Positions 35,985-45,184 of a stretch of DNA of 64,000 nt are shown piece by piece. Position 1 is the stretch's first letter. Every line of letters starts with the position of its first letter. The position numbers were made by a program, and so were the translations under genes. The stretch is from Bacteroidota bacterium (GTDB lineage Bacteria > Bacteroidota > Bacteroidia > Chitinophagales > Chitinophagaceae), in the NCBI GenBank assembly GCA_018267545.1, contig JAFDYG010000444.1:1-64000 (forward strand). The letters run 5' to 3'. The notes beneath the pieces were generated by a model. That model saw only the letters and a program-made list of their open reading frames with translations, was not told the origin of the DNA and searched no databases.

Positions 35985-38900
35985 ATGAGATTATACCGCA
36001 AACACTACCTGATCGCTGCCCTGCTGGGAACAATGCTACACACGCACGGCCATCTGCACGCACAAAGCCAAAACTTCAGCTTCGATCCCGAAAAAAACAT
36101 CGCCGGTAAACCCTACTTCGCCGACCCCGGCATCTCTCCCGACGGCTCTACCATCGCCTTCTCTTCCGGCGGCGACATCTGGACCGTCCCCTCCTCCGGC
36201 GGCGAAGCACGCCTGCTCATTGCCCACCCCGCCTTCGAAACCCGCCCCCTCTACTCCCCCGACGGAAAATGGCTCGCCTTCAACTCAAACCGAACAGGCA
36301 ACGGCGATATCTATCTGCTCAACCTGGCTACCAGCGAGCTAAAACGCCTCACCTCCGACGACGGCAACGAAGACGTCAGCGGCTGGAGCCCCGACAGTAA
36401 ATACGTTTATTTTTCTACCGCCAGCCACGACATCAACGCCATGCGCGACGTATACAGAGTCCGCATAGACGGCGGCACCCCAATGCCGGTTAGCCATAGC
36501 CGGTATATGACCGAATTCTGGGCCGCCCCCGCCCCCGACGGCAAAGCCGTAGCATTCGACGCCCGCGGAGTCGCCAGCAGCCAGTGGTGGCGCAACGGCC
36601 ACAGCCACCTCGACGAATCCGAGATCTGGCTCTGGAACCCCGGAACCGGCGACGGCTCCTTCGAACGCCTCACCGAAGGCGGCGCCAAAGACCTTTGGCC
36701 CATGTGGAGCAAGGACGGCGGAACATTATATTTTATCTCCGACCGCACCGGCGCAGAAAACCTATGGTCCATGCCCCTTCACGGCAAGGCCAAGCAGCTC
36801 ACGAGCTTCAGCAAGGGACGCGTACTCTGGCCCTCCATTTCCACCAACGGCCAGACGATCGTCTTCGAACGAAACTTCAGTATCTGGAAATACGACATTT
36901 CCTCCGGTAAATCTACAGAAGTAAACATCAAACGCATGGGCCAGCCCTCTCCCGGACTACCCGCAACCGCCGGCGGTGAAGCCGGTCGCCGCGGCGGTGG
37001 AATGAAGCTATCCCCCGACGGAAAGAAGATCGCCTTTATCAATCACGGCGAAATATTCGTAGGCGCAGCAACCGGCGGCGAAGCCATGCGCGTCACCTTC
37101 ACCGGCGCCGTCGAATCACAGCTGACATGGTCGCCCAACAGCAACGCCATCAGCTACGTATCCGATCGCGACGAGACCTCCCACGTCTACGAATACAACT
37201 TCTTGACGAATAAGGAAACCCGCCTCACCTCGGCCCCCAAAGACGACTGGACCCCCGTCTATTCCCCCGACGGAAAGAGTCTCACTTTCGTCCGCGACAA
37301 CAAAGAGTTGATAATGCTTGACCGCGCCACCGGTAAAGAAACCATCCAGGCAAAAGCATACATCGGCCGCGCGCCCAACGGCGGCACCGTCATCCGCTAT
37401 TCCCCCGACGGAAAATGGATAGCCTTCGGCGCCACCGGCCCCAAGGGCTTCCGCAATATCTACGTCATCCCCTCGACCGGCGGCGAAGCCCGCCCCGTCA
37501 GCTTCCTCGCCAACTCCAACGGCGGCGATATCAGCTGGGGCGATGACGGCAAGTATATCTTATTCACCACCGGCCAACGCACCGAAATCCGTAACATCGC
37601 CCGCGTCGACCTCACCGCCAAAAAGCCCGAGTTCAACGAGGACAGATTACAACGCCTATTCGTCGAACAAAATACCTCACCCTCCACACCAGTCAACCCC
37701 TCCGAACCGACCCCTACAGCACCCGCACCAACCCCCGCTGACACCACCACCCGCACCCGCACCGGCGGCCGCCGCGGCACCCCCCGCACCGAAATCGACT
37801 TCAAAGGCATCCACGAGCGACTATCCATCCTCGCCCTCGGCGGCGCAGACGTAAACGACGTCATCGTCAACAAGGAAGGCGTCGTCGTCATAAGCGCATC
37901 CATCGGCGGCCAAACCAATCTCTATCTCTACTCCTCCCCCGAAGGCGGCCGCGGAGGAGGCCGGGGCGCAGCACCCGGCGGCGCCGGCTCCCCATTAAGA
38001 CCCTTAACCACCACACCCGGCATGAAGTCCGATATCCAATTCGGTCCCGACGGCAAAGAAGTCTTCTACATGTCCCAGGGCGGCATCGAATCCATCTCCC
38101 TCGACACAAAAACAGTAAAGCCGGTCTCCATCCGCTCCGACCTGCAGCCCGACTTCGACAAAGAGAAAATCGAAGCCTTCCGCCAGGCATGGACCGCCCA
38201 GAAACGCGGCTATGCCGACCCCGATATGAACGGCGTCGACTGGAACGCCGTATTTAAAGAATTTCAACCCATCGTCGCGGGCGTAGCTAGTACGGACGAA
38301 CTCCGCCGGGTCCTCAGCATGATGGTAGGAGAACTGAACTCTTCCCACTCCGGCGTATCCGGCCCCGGCGCCTTCACCCCCGCACCCACCGGCCGCCTCG
38401 GTCTTAGCTTCGACCGCGCCGAATACGAAGACCACGGCAAGCTCAAAGTCACCGAAGTCATCGAAAGCGGCCCCGCCGACCTCTCCGGCCTCATCCACGT
38501 CGGCGACTACTTAACAACTGTAAACGGCACCCCCCTGACAAATCACGACAATCTCGATCAAGTCCTAGAAGAAAAAGTAGGCCGAAAAATAAACTTAACA
38601 ATCTCCACCGCCGCCGGAACCACCACTACCGTCACCATCAAACCCATAAACCTCGCCACCGAAAAAGGCCTGCTCTACAAACAATGGGTCCGCCAGGAAC
38701 GCGAATACATAGCCAAAATAAGCAACGGCCGCCTCGGCTACGTCCACATGAACGACATGAGCGAAGAATCCCTCAACCAGCTCTACCTCGACCTCGACGC
38801 CGAAAACCAAAACAAAGAAGGCGTCGTCGTCGACGTCCGCGCCAACAACGGCGGCTTCGTCAACCCATACGCCCTCGACGTCCTCACCCGCAAATCCTAC

Positions 38901-39299
38901 CTCACCATGATCAACCGCGGCCTCCCCGGAGCACCCGCACGAGCCCAGCTCGGCCAACGCTCCCTCGAGCTGCCCACCATCCTCCTGACCAACCAGCACT
39001 CCCTCTCCGACGCCGAAGACTTCACCGAAGGCTACCGCACCATGAAGCTCGGTACCGTCGTCGGCGAACCCACCGGCGGCTGGATCATTTTCACCGGCAG
39101 CGTCTCCCTCATCGACGGCTCGGCCGTCCGCATGCCCGGCAGCAAAATCCTCGACCACGAAGGCAAAGTGATGGAAATGCACCCCCGCCCCGTCGACATC
39201 CCCATTTCCAACCCCATCGGCCACGCCCCAACCTCCGACCCCCAGGCCGACGCCGCCGTCAAAGAGCTTCTCAAACAAATCGACGCAGCAAAAAAATAG
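35985..39299 (+). CDS. Tricorn-like S41 family protease with WD40-like propellers
   Basis: The preferred start is ATG 35985 (MRLYRKHYLIAALLGTMLHT, signal peptide; 1104 residues). An earlier in-frame ATG at 35862 sits inside the amidase gene. The N-terminal half has repeated PD40/TolB propeller blades (YSPDGKWLAFNSN, WSPDSKYVYFST, YSPDGKSLTFVRDN, YSPDGKWIAFGATG). A Thr/Pro/Arg linker follows (about 570-600), then a second propeller, a PDZ domain (about 800-880; LGLSFDRAEYEDHGKLKVTE) and an S41 core. The core contains GVVVDVRANNGGFVNPYALD and nucleophile Ser in HSLSDAEDFTEGY, then GTVVGEPTGGWI. It is expected to degrade peptides in the periplasm. Confidence 0.9.
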   Translation: MRLYRKHYLIAALLGTMLHTHGHLHAQSQNFSFDPEKNIAGKPYFADPGISPDGSTIAFSSGGDIWTVPSSGGEARLLIAHPAFETRPLYSPDGKWLAFNSNRTGNGDIYLLNLATSELKRLTSDDGNEDVSGWSPDSKYVYFSTASHDINAMRDVYRVRIDGGTPMPVSHSRYMTEFWAAPAPDGKAVAFDARGVASSQWWRNGHSHLDESEIWLWNPGTGDGSFERLTEGGAKDLWPMWSKDGGTLYFISDRTGAENLWSMPLHGKAKQLTSFSKGRVLWPSISTNGQTIVFERNFSIWKYDISSGKSTEVNIKRMGQPSPGLPATAGGEAGRRGGGMKLSPDGKKIAFINHGEIFVGAATGGEAMRVTFTGAVESQLTWSPNSNAISYVSDRDETSHVYEYNFLTNKETRLTSAPKDDWTPVYSPDGKSLTFVRDNKELIMLDRATGKETIQAKAYIGRAPNGGTVIRYSPDGKWIAFGATGPKGFRNIYVIPSTGGEARPVSFLANSNGGDISWGDDGKYILFTTGQRTEIRNIARVDLTAKKPEFNEDRLQRLFVEQNTSPSTPVNPSEPTPTAPAPTPADTTTRTRTGGRRGTPRTEIDFKGIHERLSILALGGADVNDVIVNKEGVVVISASIGGQTNLYLYSSPEGGRGGGRGAAPGGAGSPLRPLTTTPGMKSDIQFGPDGKEVFYMSQGGIESISLDTKTVKPVSIRSDLQPDFDKEKIEAFRQAWTAQKRGYADPDMNGVDWNAVFKEFQPIVAGVASTDELRRVLSMMVGELNSSHSGVSGPGAFTPAPTGRLGLSFDRAEYEDHGKLKVTEVIESGPADLSGLIHVGDYLTTVNGTPLTNHDNLDQVLEEKVGRKINLTISTAAGTTTTVTIKPINLATEKGLLYKQWVRQEREYIAKISNGRLGYVHMNDMSEESLNQLYLDLDAENQNKEGVVVDVRANNGGFVNPYALDVLTRKSYLTMINRGLPGAPARAQLGQRSLELPTILLTNQHSLSDAEDFTEGYRTMKLGTVVGEPTGGWIIFTGSVSLIDGSAVRMPGSKILDHEGKVMEMHPRPVDIPISNPIGHAPTSDPQADAAVKELLKQIDAAKK

Positions 39300-39371
39300 A
39301 CTCGACAAAAAATAAATACCCCTTACCCCGGCCTGCGCTGACCTCTGGTTCTCACCTTTTCTATCTATGCA

Positions 39372-39399
39372 AAAACCCCGTGGTTCTCCACGGGGTTTT
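39372..39399. terminator. Bidirectional intrinsic terminator between convergent units
   Basis: The perfect 12-bp arms AAAACCCCGTGG / CCACGGGGTTTT with a TTCT loop have T-runs on both strands. The hairpin sits between the Tricorn-like gene (stop 39299) and the end of the minus-strand biosynthetic run (stop 39428), so it closes both transcripts. Confidence 0.9.
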
Positions 39400-39427
39400 C
39401 AATAAACTACCAGGCACAACCGCCAAC

Positions 39428-40669
39428 TCAAACCGAAGGCGGACCCGTCGAACCCACCAGCCTCCTCCTCACACCCGAACCACCCGCATATAGATCCACA
39501 TTCCCCGGCGTAACCACCCAAACCCGCTTCCTCGCCTTCCGCCGGAAAAGCAATATCGCCCGCACCCACGCCACCCATTCCATACTTAATTTGATAAAAG
39601 GAAAAAGAAAGCTCACCTTCACCACCATCCGCCTGATCTCCCGATACTCCATCCGCGCCCCCAACAACCCCGTCATCGGCCAAAAGATCCCAGCCACCAC
39701 CGCGCCCCCCAGCAAAAAAATCCCCGCCCTCCAGCTAATCCAAAACACAATCGCCACAAGCACCGGTCCCGCCAAAACCCCCGCGACAAAAATCATATCG
39801 AATAAAGTAAGCACCCCCATCCGCGTCAACGAAGAAACCTGCCGACCATACCACTCCCGCTCTCTACTAAAGGTCTCCAGGTACCCCAGGTTCCACCGGA
39901 CCCTCTGCCGCAGCAACGCCCGATACGTCAGCGGAGGCCGCGTAAGCGCCTGCACCTTCGGCAGATAATGTGTACGATACCCGTTTTTAATACCCAGCAC
40001 CGTCGTCTCCCGATCCTCGCCGTTGCGAAGCCCGCTATGCTCATTGAACAGCTGCACCAGTATTTCCCGTTTGTAGCACGAGCCCGCACCAGGCATCACC
40101 CGCACGCTTTGGTCTTTCCGGTGCCACCGGTACAGCCCCCTTAAAAAAGTATATTCCAGCTGCTGAAACAAAAAGATCGGCCCCTCACCTTCGAACGGCA
40201 ACATCCGGAAGTAGCCCCCCATCACCGAAGGGTCACGCATAAGCGGCAGATAACGACGCAGCTCCTCGAGACCATAGAGGTCGGTATCGAAATCCGAAGT
40301 GACCACCCATTCATGAGAAATATTGAGCGCCGTAGCAAATAAGGCCCCCACCTTCCTGGCATTGGGAAAGATCGCAGCCAGCAGCAGCGGAGACTTTCTT
40401 TCTGCGACAAAATGCTGTATCGAACCCAAACTCCCGTCACTCGACCCATCGTCGATCAAAATCAGGTCCAGCCAGTCCCGATACTTCCGGGCCATCGAAT
40501 CGTAATAATAGAGCCGGTCAAGGATATTACAATGCGTCTTCTCGTTATACAAAGGGACCAGCAACGCGACCCTTTTCTCCAAGGCAACCCTTTTCTCCAA
40601 CACGACCCCTTTCTCCGAATCCGCAGGACGATGAATCCAGGTTAGCGTTCTTGCAATGCTGTTTTTCAT
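39428..40669 (-). CDS. Family 2 glycosyltransferase, membrane-associated
   Basis: The start is taken as ATG 40669 (MKNSIARTLTWIHRP, 413 residues), which overlaps the condensation-domain gene by 4 nt (ATGA). The GT2 fold follows: VALLVPLYNEKTHCNILDRL, LDLILIDDGSSDGSLGS (nucleotide-sugar Asp), VVTSDFDTDLYGLEEL (DxD) and the acceptor/QxxRW-like RALLRQRVRWNLGYLETF. Three or four membrane helices end the protein. The N-terminus contains a 6-residue repeat (LEKRVA) from an 18-bp tandem repeat. As the last gene of the run it could glycosylate a cluster product or a lipid carrier. Confidence 0.85.
   Translation of the reverse strand: MKNSIARTLTWIHRPADSEKGVVLEKRVALEKRVALLVPLYNEKTHCNILDRLYYYDSMARKYRDWLDLILIDDGSSDGSLGSIQHFVAERKSPLLLAAIFPNARKVGALFATALNISHEWVVTSDFDTDLYGLEELRRYLPLMRDPSVMGGYFRMLPFEGEGPIFLFQQLEYTFLRGLYRWHRKDQSVRVMPGAGSCYKREILVQLFNEHSGLRNGEDRETTVLGIKNGYRTHYLPKVQALTRPPLTYRALLRQRVRWNLGYLETFSREREWYGRQVSSLTRMGVLTLFDMIFVAGVLAGPVLVAIVFWISWRAGIFLLGGAVVAGIFWPMTGLLGARMEYREIRRMVVKVSFLFPFIKLSMEWVAWVRAILLFRRKARKRVWVVTPGNVDLYAGGSGVRRRLVGSTGPPSV
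40566..40619. repeat. In-frame 18-bp tandem repeat in the GT2 gene
   Basis: Three units lie at 40566-40583, 40584-40601 and 40602-40619 (consensus GCRACCCTTTTCTCCAAS, the third diverged). On the minus strand they encode SEKGVV-LEKRVA-LEKRVA just before the first GT2 strand. Confidence 0.85.
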
Positions 40670-42081
40670 GCTCCGTATTTTTTGTAATCGAGAGCCATCT
40701 CCCTCAGCTCGGCCCGGAAATACGCTGCCAGCTTCTCCACATCCGCAGGACCATGCATCCGTTCCTTGTACGTCCACATAAACGTCAACCCGTTGACAAA
40801 TTCTTTGATATTACAAGCCAGCGCATAAAAGGACGTATTATGCCGGGCATGCCCCACACTCACTTCCGGCAGCGTTTCCGAAGGATCACGAGAAGGCTCG
40901 AAGTTGACAAAGCAATTGCAGCTCATCCGCAACGCCGCCCCATCCAGGCTGAAGTCGTCATGGTTGAAGATCAAATGACGGCAGGCCTTCATAAAGGCCG
41001 AGCTGATCGCCGCCAGACATTCTTCCGCCGTCGCCCCCACACCCATCGACCCACCCCCCATTGACCCACCCCCCATCGACCCAACACCCATCACCCCAAC
41101 CCCCATCACCCCAACACCCGTCGCCCCCACACCCATTGACCCACCCCCCATCTCTAGCGGCAGATAGATTCCCGCAGTCAGATTCCCGATCAGGTCTTTA
41201 TACTTCGGATGAAATCTATCCGCCACCGGCGAAGCAAATAAAACCGAATCGACCCCAAAACACTTTTGATAAGCCCTGTACAAACCCAGGTAAAGAACAT
41301 TCCTCAGGCTGACCCTCCGATGACGCGCAAAGTCCCGCAGCTCGTCTACAAGCGGCGCCCCGATCGCCATATTATAACAGCTCGCCGGCGACGTACTGAG
41401 CCTCTTCAACAGCTGACCATACGTCTCCGAAACACCTCCCGCAATGGCCGCCTTCGAAAGAATCCCATTCCACATCCGCTCCGCATACCCCGGGACAAAA
41501 GGCTTTAGCTGCTGCTGCCAATAAAGCCGATGCCGCTCCGTCTCCCCGTTCACCTCCCGGCAATAATTGGTGATTCTCGGCGCCGGCGACAGCTCATCCC
41601 GCAGAGAACCCTCGTAATACCCCTTCAGCTCCTGGCGAATAACCCACACCGACCACGCATCGCTGATAATATGATGAATGATAAAAGTCACCTTGTACCT
41701 TCCGTCAGGCATTTTTACCGCATAGACCCGGAACAAAGGCCCCCGTTTCAAATCGCACACGACCGCCAGGTTGTCGAAGAACAGCCTCCGTTCCATCTCT
41801 TCCCCCCCGACCTCCGTAACCCTCACCCGAAACAACCCCCTATCCACCGGATGCAGCACCAGCCAAACCTTCTCCTCCACCAACGGAAAATGCGCCCTCA
41901 AGCTCTCATGCCGTCCCACCAGCCACATCACCGCCTCTTCCAATAGATCTACATCGAGCGCATCGAGCTCCCAGCTCTCGAAAAGAAACTCTTTCTCCGT
42001 CAGCTTGGTAAAATAGCTGTCCGATTCCCAGTCCTGCCGCTGGCGGGGACTGGGCTCATAATAACAAGTAGTTTGTCCCAT
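40666..42081 (-). CDS. Stand-alone NRPS condensation-domain-like protein
   Basis: The 471-residue protein has the condensation-domain fold, with opening GQTTCYYEPSPRQRQDWESD, ...LVGRHESLRAHFPLV and the catalytic HHxxxDxxS intact at residues 136-144 (IIHHIISDAWSVW). The later motif FASPVADRFHPKYKDLIGNL (like RxxPExxxxxGNFV) is present. No adenylation or carrier domain is attached, so a carrier protein such as the one at 53239-53499 would have to act in trans. The protein carries an 8-unit 15-bp repeat (41032-41151) giving a Gly/Met/Val/Ser-rich loop. Possible roles are amide or ester bond formation, acyl transfer or an inactive scaffold; the motif argues for activity. Confidence 0.85.
   Translation of the reverse strand: MGQTTCYYEPSPRQRQDWESDSYFTKLTEKEFLFESWELDALDVDLLEEAVMWLVGRHESLRAHFPLVEEKVWLVLHPVDRGLFRVRVTEVGGEEMERRLFFDNLAVVCDLKRGPLFRVYAVKMPDGRYKVTFIIHHIISDAWSVWVIRQELKGYYEGSLRDELSPAPRITNYCREVNGETERHRLYWQQQLKPFVPGYAERMWNGILSKAAIAGGVSETYGQLLKRLSTSPASCYNMAIGAPLVDELRDFARHRRVSLRNVLYLGLYRAYQKCFGVDSVLFASPVADRFHPKYKDLIGNLTAGIYLPLEMGGGSMGVGATGVGVMGVGVMGVGSMGGGSMGGGSMGVGATAEECLAAISSAFMKACRHLIFNHDDFSLDGAALRMSCNCFVNFEPSRDPSETLPEVSVGHARHNTSFYALACNIKEFVNGLTFMWTYKERMHGPADVEKLAAYFRAELREMALDYKKYGA
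41032..41151. repeat. In-frame 15-bp minisatellite, 8 units, in the condensation gene
   Basis: Eight direct 15-bp units follow each other from 41032 to 41151, variants of CGACCCACCCCCCAT and CACCCCAACACCCAT. On the minus strand they encode pentapeptides such as MGGGS, MGVGS and TGVGV within the condensation protein. The unit is a multiple of three, so length change preserves the frame. Confidence 0.9.
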
Positions 42082-42084
42082 ATG

Positions 42085-42699
42085 CTATAGTTGAGCTTCA
42101 CGTTGACCGTACAGCACCGGATTTAGCTCCGGATCATTGTACATTTTGACTTGTCGGTAGGTTTTGATCTTTTTGACGCCGGCGGCGAGATCATCGTCCA
42201 GCCAGTCGATCGACTGAAGCAGATCGTCCAGTTGACGGCACAGCAGCGCCCGCCGTGAAACACAAGCAGCGCGATGACCCTCCGACGCCGAATGCCTCCT
42301 CAGCTCCGCTTCGATATGATAGATCTTCAACGAAAGAATCGACAGCCGGTCGATGGCCCAGCCGATGCTCTCCGTATTATGCCTGGCCCCGCTTTGCACC
42401 GGCCGGTCCCGGTACATCGACACGAAATAATCGTCGATCTCCTCCACGCAATCCGTCCTTCGCTGGTTGAGCTCGTCAATCCGCCGCTTGATCCCTAATG
42501 CTTCGCATGGATCGATCCCCGGATCCCGGATAAGATCTTCCAAATGCCATTGAACCGTGTCTATCTCACATTTGCGGAACAGCTTTTCCTCGAACGACCC
42601 CTCGGAGTAAGGACACGACAGCCGTTGATTCACATCGTCGACGAGATGATATAGGCGAACGCAGGCGGTAAAAACATCGTAGTAGCTTGCAGCTTTCAT
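42085..42699 (-). CDS. DUF4254 family protein
   Basis: The start ATG is 42699 (MKAASYYDVFTACVRLYHLV, 204 residues), overlapping the upstream gene's stop by 4 nt. It is an all-helical protein with DUF4254 features: a central CEALGIKRRIDELNQRRTDC and ESIGWAIDRLSILSLKIYHI ending in charged helices. DUF4254 genes usually sit next to glycosyltransferase or LPS-heptosyltransferase-like genes, and here the GT9-like gene is directly upstream. Its job may be to support that enzyme; no activity is known. It lies 3 nt upstream of the condensation gene. Confidence 0.75.
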   Translation of the reverse strand: MKAASYYDVFTACVRLYHLVDDVNQRLSCPYSEGSFEEKLFRKCEIDTVQWHLEDLIRDPGIDPCEALGIKRRIDELNQRRTDCVEEIDDYFVSMYRDRPVQSGARHNTESIGWAIDRLSILSLKIYHIEAELRRHSASEGHRAACVSRRALLCRQLDDLLQSIDWLDDDLAAGVKKIKTYRQVKMYNDPELNPVLYGQREAQL

Positions 42700-44396
42700 A
42701 TGATTTGTTTGATGAAGTCGGTCAATAGCGGAACGGTAAATTCGGAAACCGGCAAAGTCACACGCCTGTACTCCTCCGTCGCCGTCGGACACTGTCCCAG
42801 CTTTCGAATCGACTTTTCACCGTTTTCGCCTTTCGAGATAATGGCGCACTTTACCAGGCTGCCAATCCACCAGTGGCTGGCATTGTAGTCCGGATTCAGA
42901 TCGTTGAGCCTCCCGGTGTAAACCATGAGCAGCGGCAGCTCCGTCTTTGTAAGATGGCCGTGATTCAGCAGGTAGGTATAGATGCTGTTGGCAAGGTGCA
43001 GCATGCCCGTACAGGGTCCGATTACCGACCTGACATAGCTGCTTCCCAGCAGACACATGTCTTTGCGAAGCCCCAGAGAAGTCGCCACGATAATTCGCCC
43101 GGCAAACGCTTCCCCATACAGTTCCACCAGCCTGCCCGCTTTGCCGCTTCCCATCTCATCATACAGCAGAATTTTCATCTCAGGATCCCCCAGCAGCCAC
43201 CCCATCAATCCCAAAAACACATCGGCCGCCAGCAGCTTATTATCGGTCGACGCCCCTTCGATAAGAATAGCAACCTTCTCCCCCGGCCGGACACCCTGCT
43301 CTTCCAGCCAGCGGTCTGCCCATCCACGCTCGTCTTCACCCAGAATGATCTCCTTGTCGGCAAGCGCCAGCCCATACTGCCGCACATGTACCCGCTCCCT
43401 GGGGACAACAGACTTCGCCAGAAGACGATAGTTCCATTGATAGGGATCGCCCACGTTCCTGGCATCCATCATATGATCATAGTGATACACCATAGTCCCC
43501 GGGAGCCCGTCCGGATAATACCGCTCCAGGTGACACAACAGCTTCAAGATCGAATCCGGATGACAGAGGACAAGATCATAGCTTCCGAAATCTATTCCTC
43601 CCCATGCCGTACACGTGAATTCAGTATTCGGGCCAAAGGATCCCCGGAACATCTCGGCCAGCCTCCCATAGACCTTTTCATTGTCGCAATTGATCCTGCA
43701 CCGCGCATCCGTGCTGATCTTATGCAGCGTCCTCTTGGTATTGTATAAAAACCAGAAACAGGCATCGCCAAGAAAAAACTTGCGGTAATGGTCGTCGAGA
43801 ACCAAAATACTTCGAATAGCCCTTCCCGCTAACCCGCTATTGACACGCCTGATCTCCTCCAGGACCCGCGGGTAAGCAGCCTGCTGCCTGTCCCGATCCA
43901 AACCCAGAAAATGCGGCCAAAGCTCACGGCCCCTGTCGCGGATATAATCGAAATCCCCATCAGGAAGCCGGCTTATCAATTCATACACCGAAGGAAAGAT
44001 GCCCTTGCTTCCCCTTTCATCGATCCGAAACACCGCCGGCGCAGCCCGCCCAATCCAATCCCTCACCCGCCCCTCCATCCAATCCCGCAAGCGAACCTCC
44101 ATCCACGGCTGACAAAGAACAATTTGATACGCCCCCCAATCGATTCCCTCCGGCTCCATCCTCGTAACACAAGCCTGCAATTCACCGCCCCCCGCTCCCC
44201 AGAGCCCGCCATAATCGATACCGCTCCGGTCATTGATCGCAATCGATGCATCGGGATATAGCTGCTGCAATACCCAATAGATATTGTATAGCGACTTCAG
44301 ATGCTTTTCCTGCAGATGATTCCAGTGAATAAGATCGTACAGGTCGCTAAGAATTAAAATGCTGTTTACATGACGGGCGCAGGTCGGACGATTCAT
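42696..44396 (-). CDS. GT9-like (heptosyltransferase-type) glycosyltransferase
   Basis: The 566-residue protein has a C-terminal half that resembles the nucleotide-sugar domain of ADP-heptose:LPS heptosyltransferases: KVAILIEGASTDNKLLAADV, MKILLYDEMGSGKAGRLVEL, then RSVIGPCTGMLHLANSIYTY (P-C-T-G-M-L-H-L-A loop) and LPLLMVYTGR. The N-terminal region (1-170) is unusual, with RDWMEGRVRDWIGR repeats. A central part repeats sequence of the same type (ILVLDDHYRKFFLGDACFWF), so an internal duplication is possible. It is paired with the DUF4254 gene and lies 6 nt downstream of the HlyD-like gene. The acceptor is unknown. Confidence 0.65.
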   Translation of the reverse strand: MNRPTCARHVNSILILSDLYDLIHWNHLQEKHLKSLYNIYWVLQQLYPDASIAINDRSGIDYGGLWGAGGGELQACVTRMEPEGIDWGAYQIVLCQPWMEVRLRDWMEGRVRDWIGRAAPAVFRIDERGSKGIFPSVYELISRLPDGDFDYIRDRGRELWPHFLGLDRDRQQAAYPRVLEEIRRVNSGLAGRAIRSILVLDDHYRKFFLGDACFWFLYNTKRTLHKISTDARCRINCDNEKVYGRLAEMFRGSFGPNTEFTCTAWGGIDFGSYDLVLCHPDSILKLLCHLERYYPDGLPGTMVYHYDHMMDARNVGDPYQWNYRLLAKSVVPRERVHVRQYGLALADKEIILGEDERGWADRWLEEQGVRPGEKVAILIEGASTDNKLLAADVFLGLMGWLLGDPEMKILLYDEMGSGKAGRLVELYGEAFAGRIIVATSLGLRKDMCLLGSSYVRSVIGPCTGMLHLANSIYTYLLNHGHLTKTELPLLMVYTGRLNDLNPDYNASHWWIGSLVKCAIISKGENGEKSIRKLGQCPTATEEYRRVTLPVSEFTVPLLTDFIKQII

Positions 44397-44402
44397 GCCG
44401 GA

Positions 44403-45149
44403 TTATTTTATGGTTGCGTGATTGGAATTGTCGTTAGGCAGCACATTTCCGAAAATGCGTTGAAGCAGGTTCTTGTCCGTAAGAATAACCTCCGCAGACC
44501 CCTGGTTGAATCGCTGCAGCAGAAGCTCCTTGCCTTCCGTAGTAACCATCCCGTCCGTGAGCTTCACCTCCGCACGCATACCGCCTTCATACCCCATCGG
44601 GATCAGAGAAGATATCCGCCCCCGCAACCTGCCATACTCCGCCTCGGGAAAAGCGTCCATCGCAATCAGCACCGTCTGCCCATTGCGCACATTGCCCAGC
44701 CCCTTGGCCGGTAGATCTACATATATATCGTAGGAAGAATCCGGAGGCTCGATCATCAGGATCGACCGCTGCGGATTGTCTATCGTACCATGGGTCAGCA
44801 GAATTTTTCCGTCCAACGGGCTAACCTGCGTATTCAGGGCGCTGTCCGCAAGGTTGAGCTCGCTTAGAAGCGTATCCCCCACATGCACCATCTGGTTCTG
44901 CCGGACGAAGAGCTTATGGACCTGCGGACCGTTCCGATACCAGCTGATCTTATACGGCTGACTCCTGCTGGCCACGATCACCCGGCTGGTCAGAACATCC
45001 GGGAACCGGATGATCAACGCGCAAACGACAAGAATAGAAAGGAGAAAAAACAGCAGCAGAACGCCCCAGCGCACGATCCACGGAGGAATAATCCCAATGA
45101 TGAACTGGGTGTCTTGATGTTGATTGTATTGATGAGCGGCGATTGGCAT
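44403..45149 (-). CDS. HlyD/membrane-fusion-like protein
   Basis: The 248-residue protein has one N-terminal membrane helix (about 27-50; WGVLLLFFLLSILVVCALII). It is followed by periplasmic beta-rich lipoyl-type segments (QVSPLDGKILLTHGTIDN, IYVDLPAKGLGNVRNGQTVL) and a C-terminal part with RAEVKLTDGMVTTEGKEL. It lacks the long coiled-coil hairpin of typical HlyD adaptors, so it is a short version. It is placed 35 nt downstream of the C39 exporter, with which it would span the periplasm. Confidence 0.8.
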   Translation of the reverse strand: MPIAAHQYNQHQDTQFIIGIIPPWIVRWGVLLLFFLLSILVVCALIIRFPDVLTSRVIVASRSQPYKISWYRNGPQVHKLFVRQNQMVHVGDTLLSELNLADSALNTQVSPLDGKILLTHGTIDNPQRSILMIEPPDSSYDIYVDLPAKGLGNVRNGQTVLIAMDAFPEAEYGRLRGRISSLIPMGYEGGMRAEVKLTDGMVTTEGKELLLQRFNQGSAEVILTDKNLLQRIFGNVLPNDNSNHATIK

Positions 45150-45184
45150 ATGGGATATTTTAGGCAGTCGGCTTTCAGCCCCAG

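Noticed and set aside
41032..41151. CRISPR-like array of short repeats
   Set aside because: Units are 15 bp with no spacers and lie in frame in a condensation-domain gene. This is a minisatellite.
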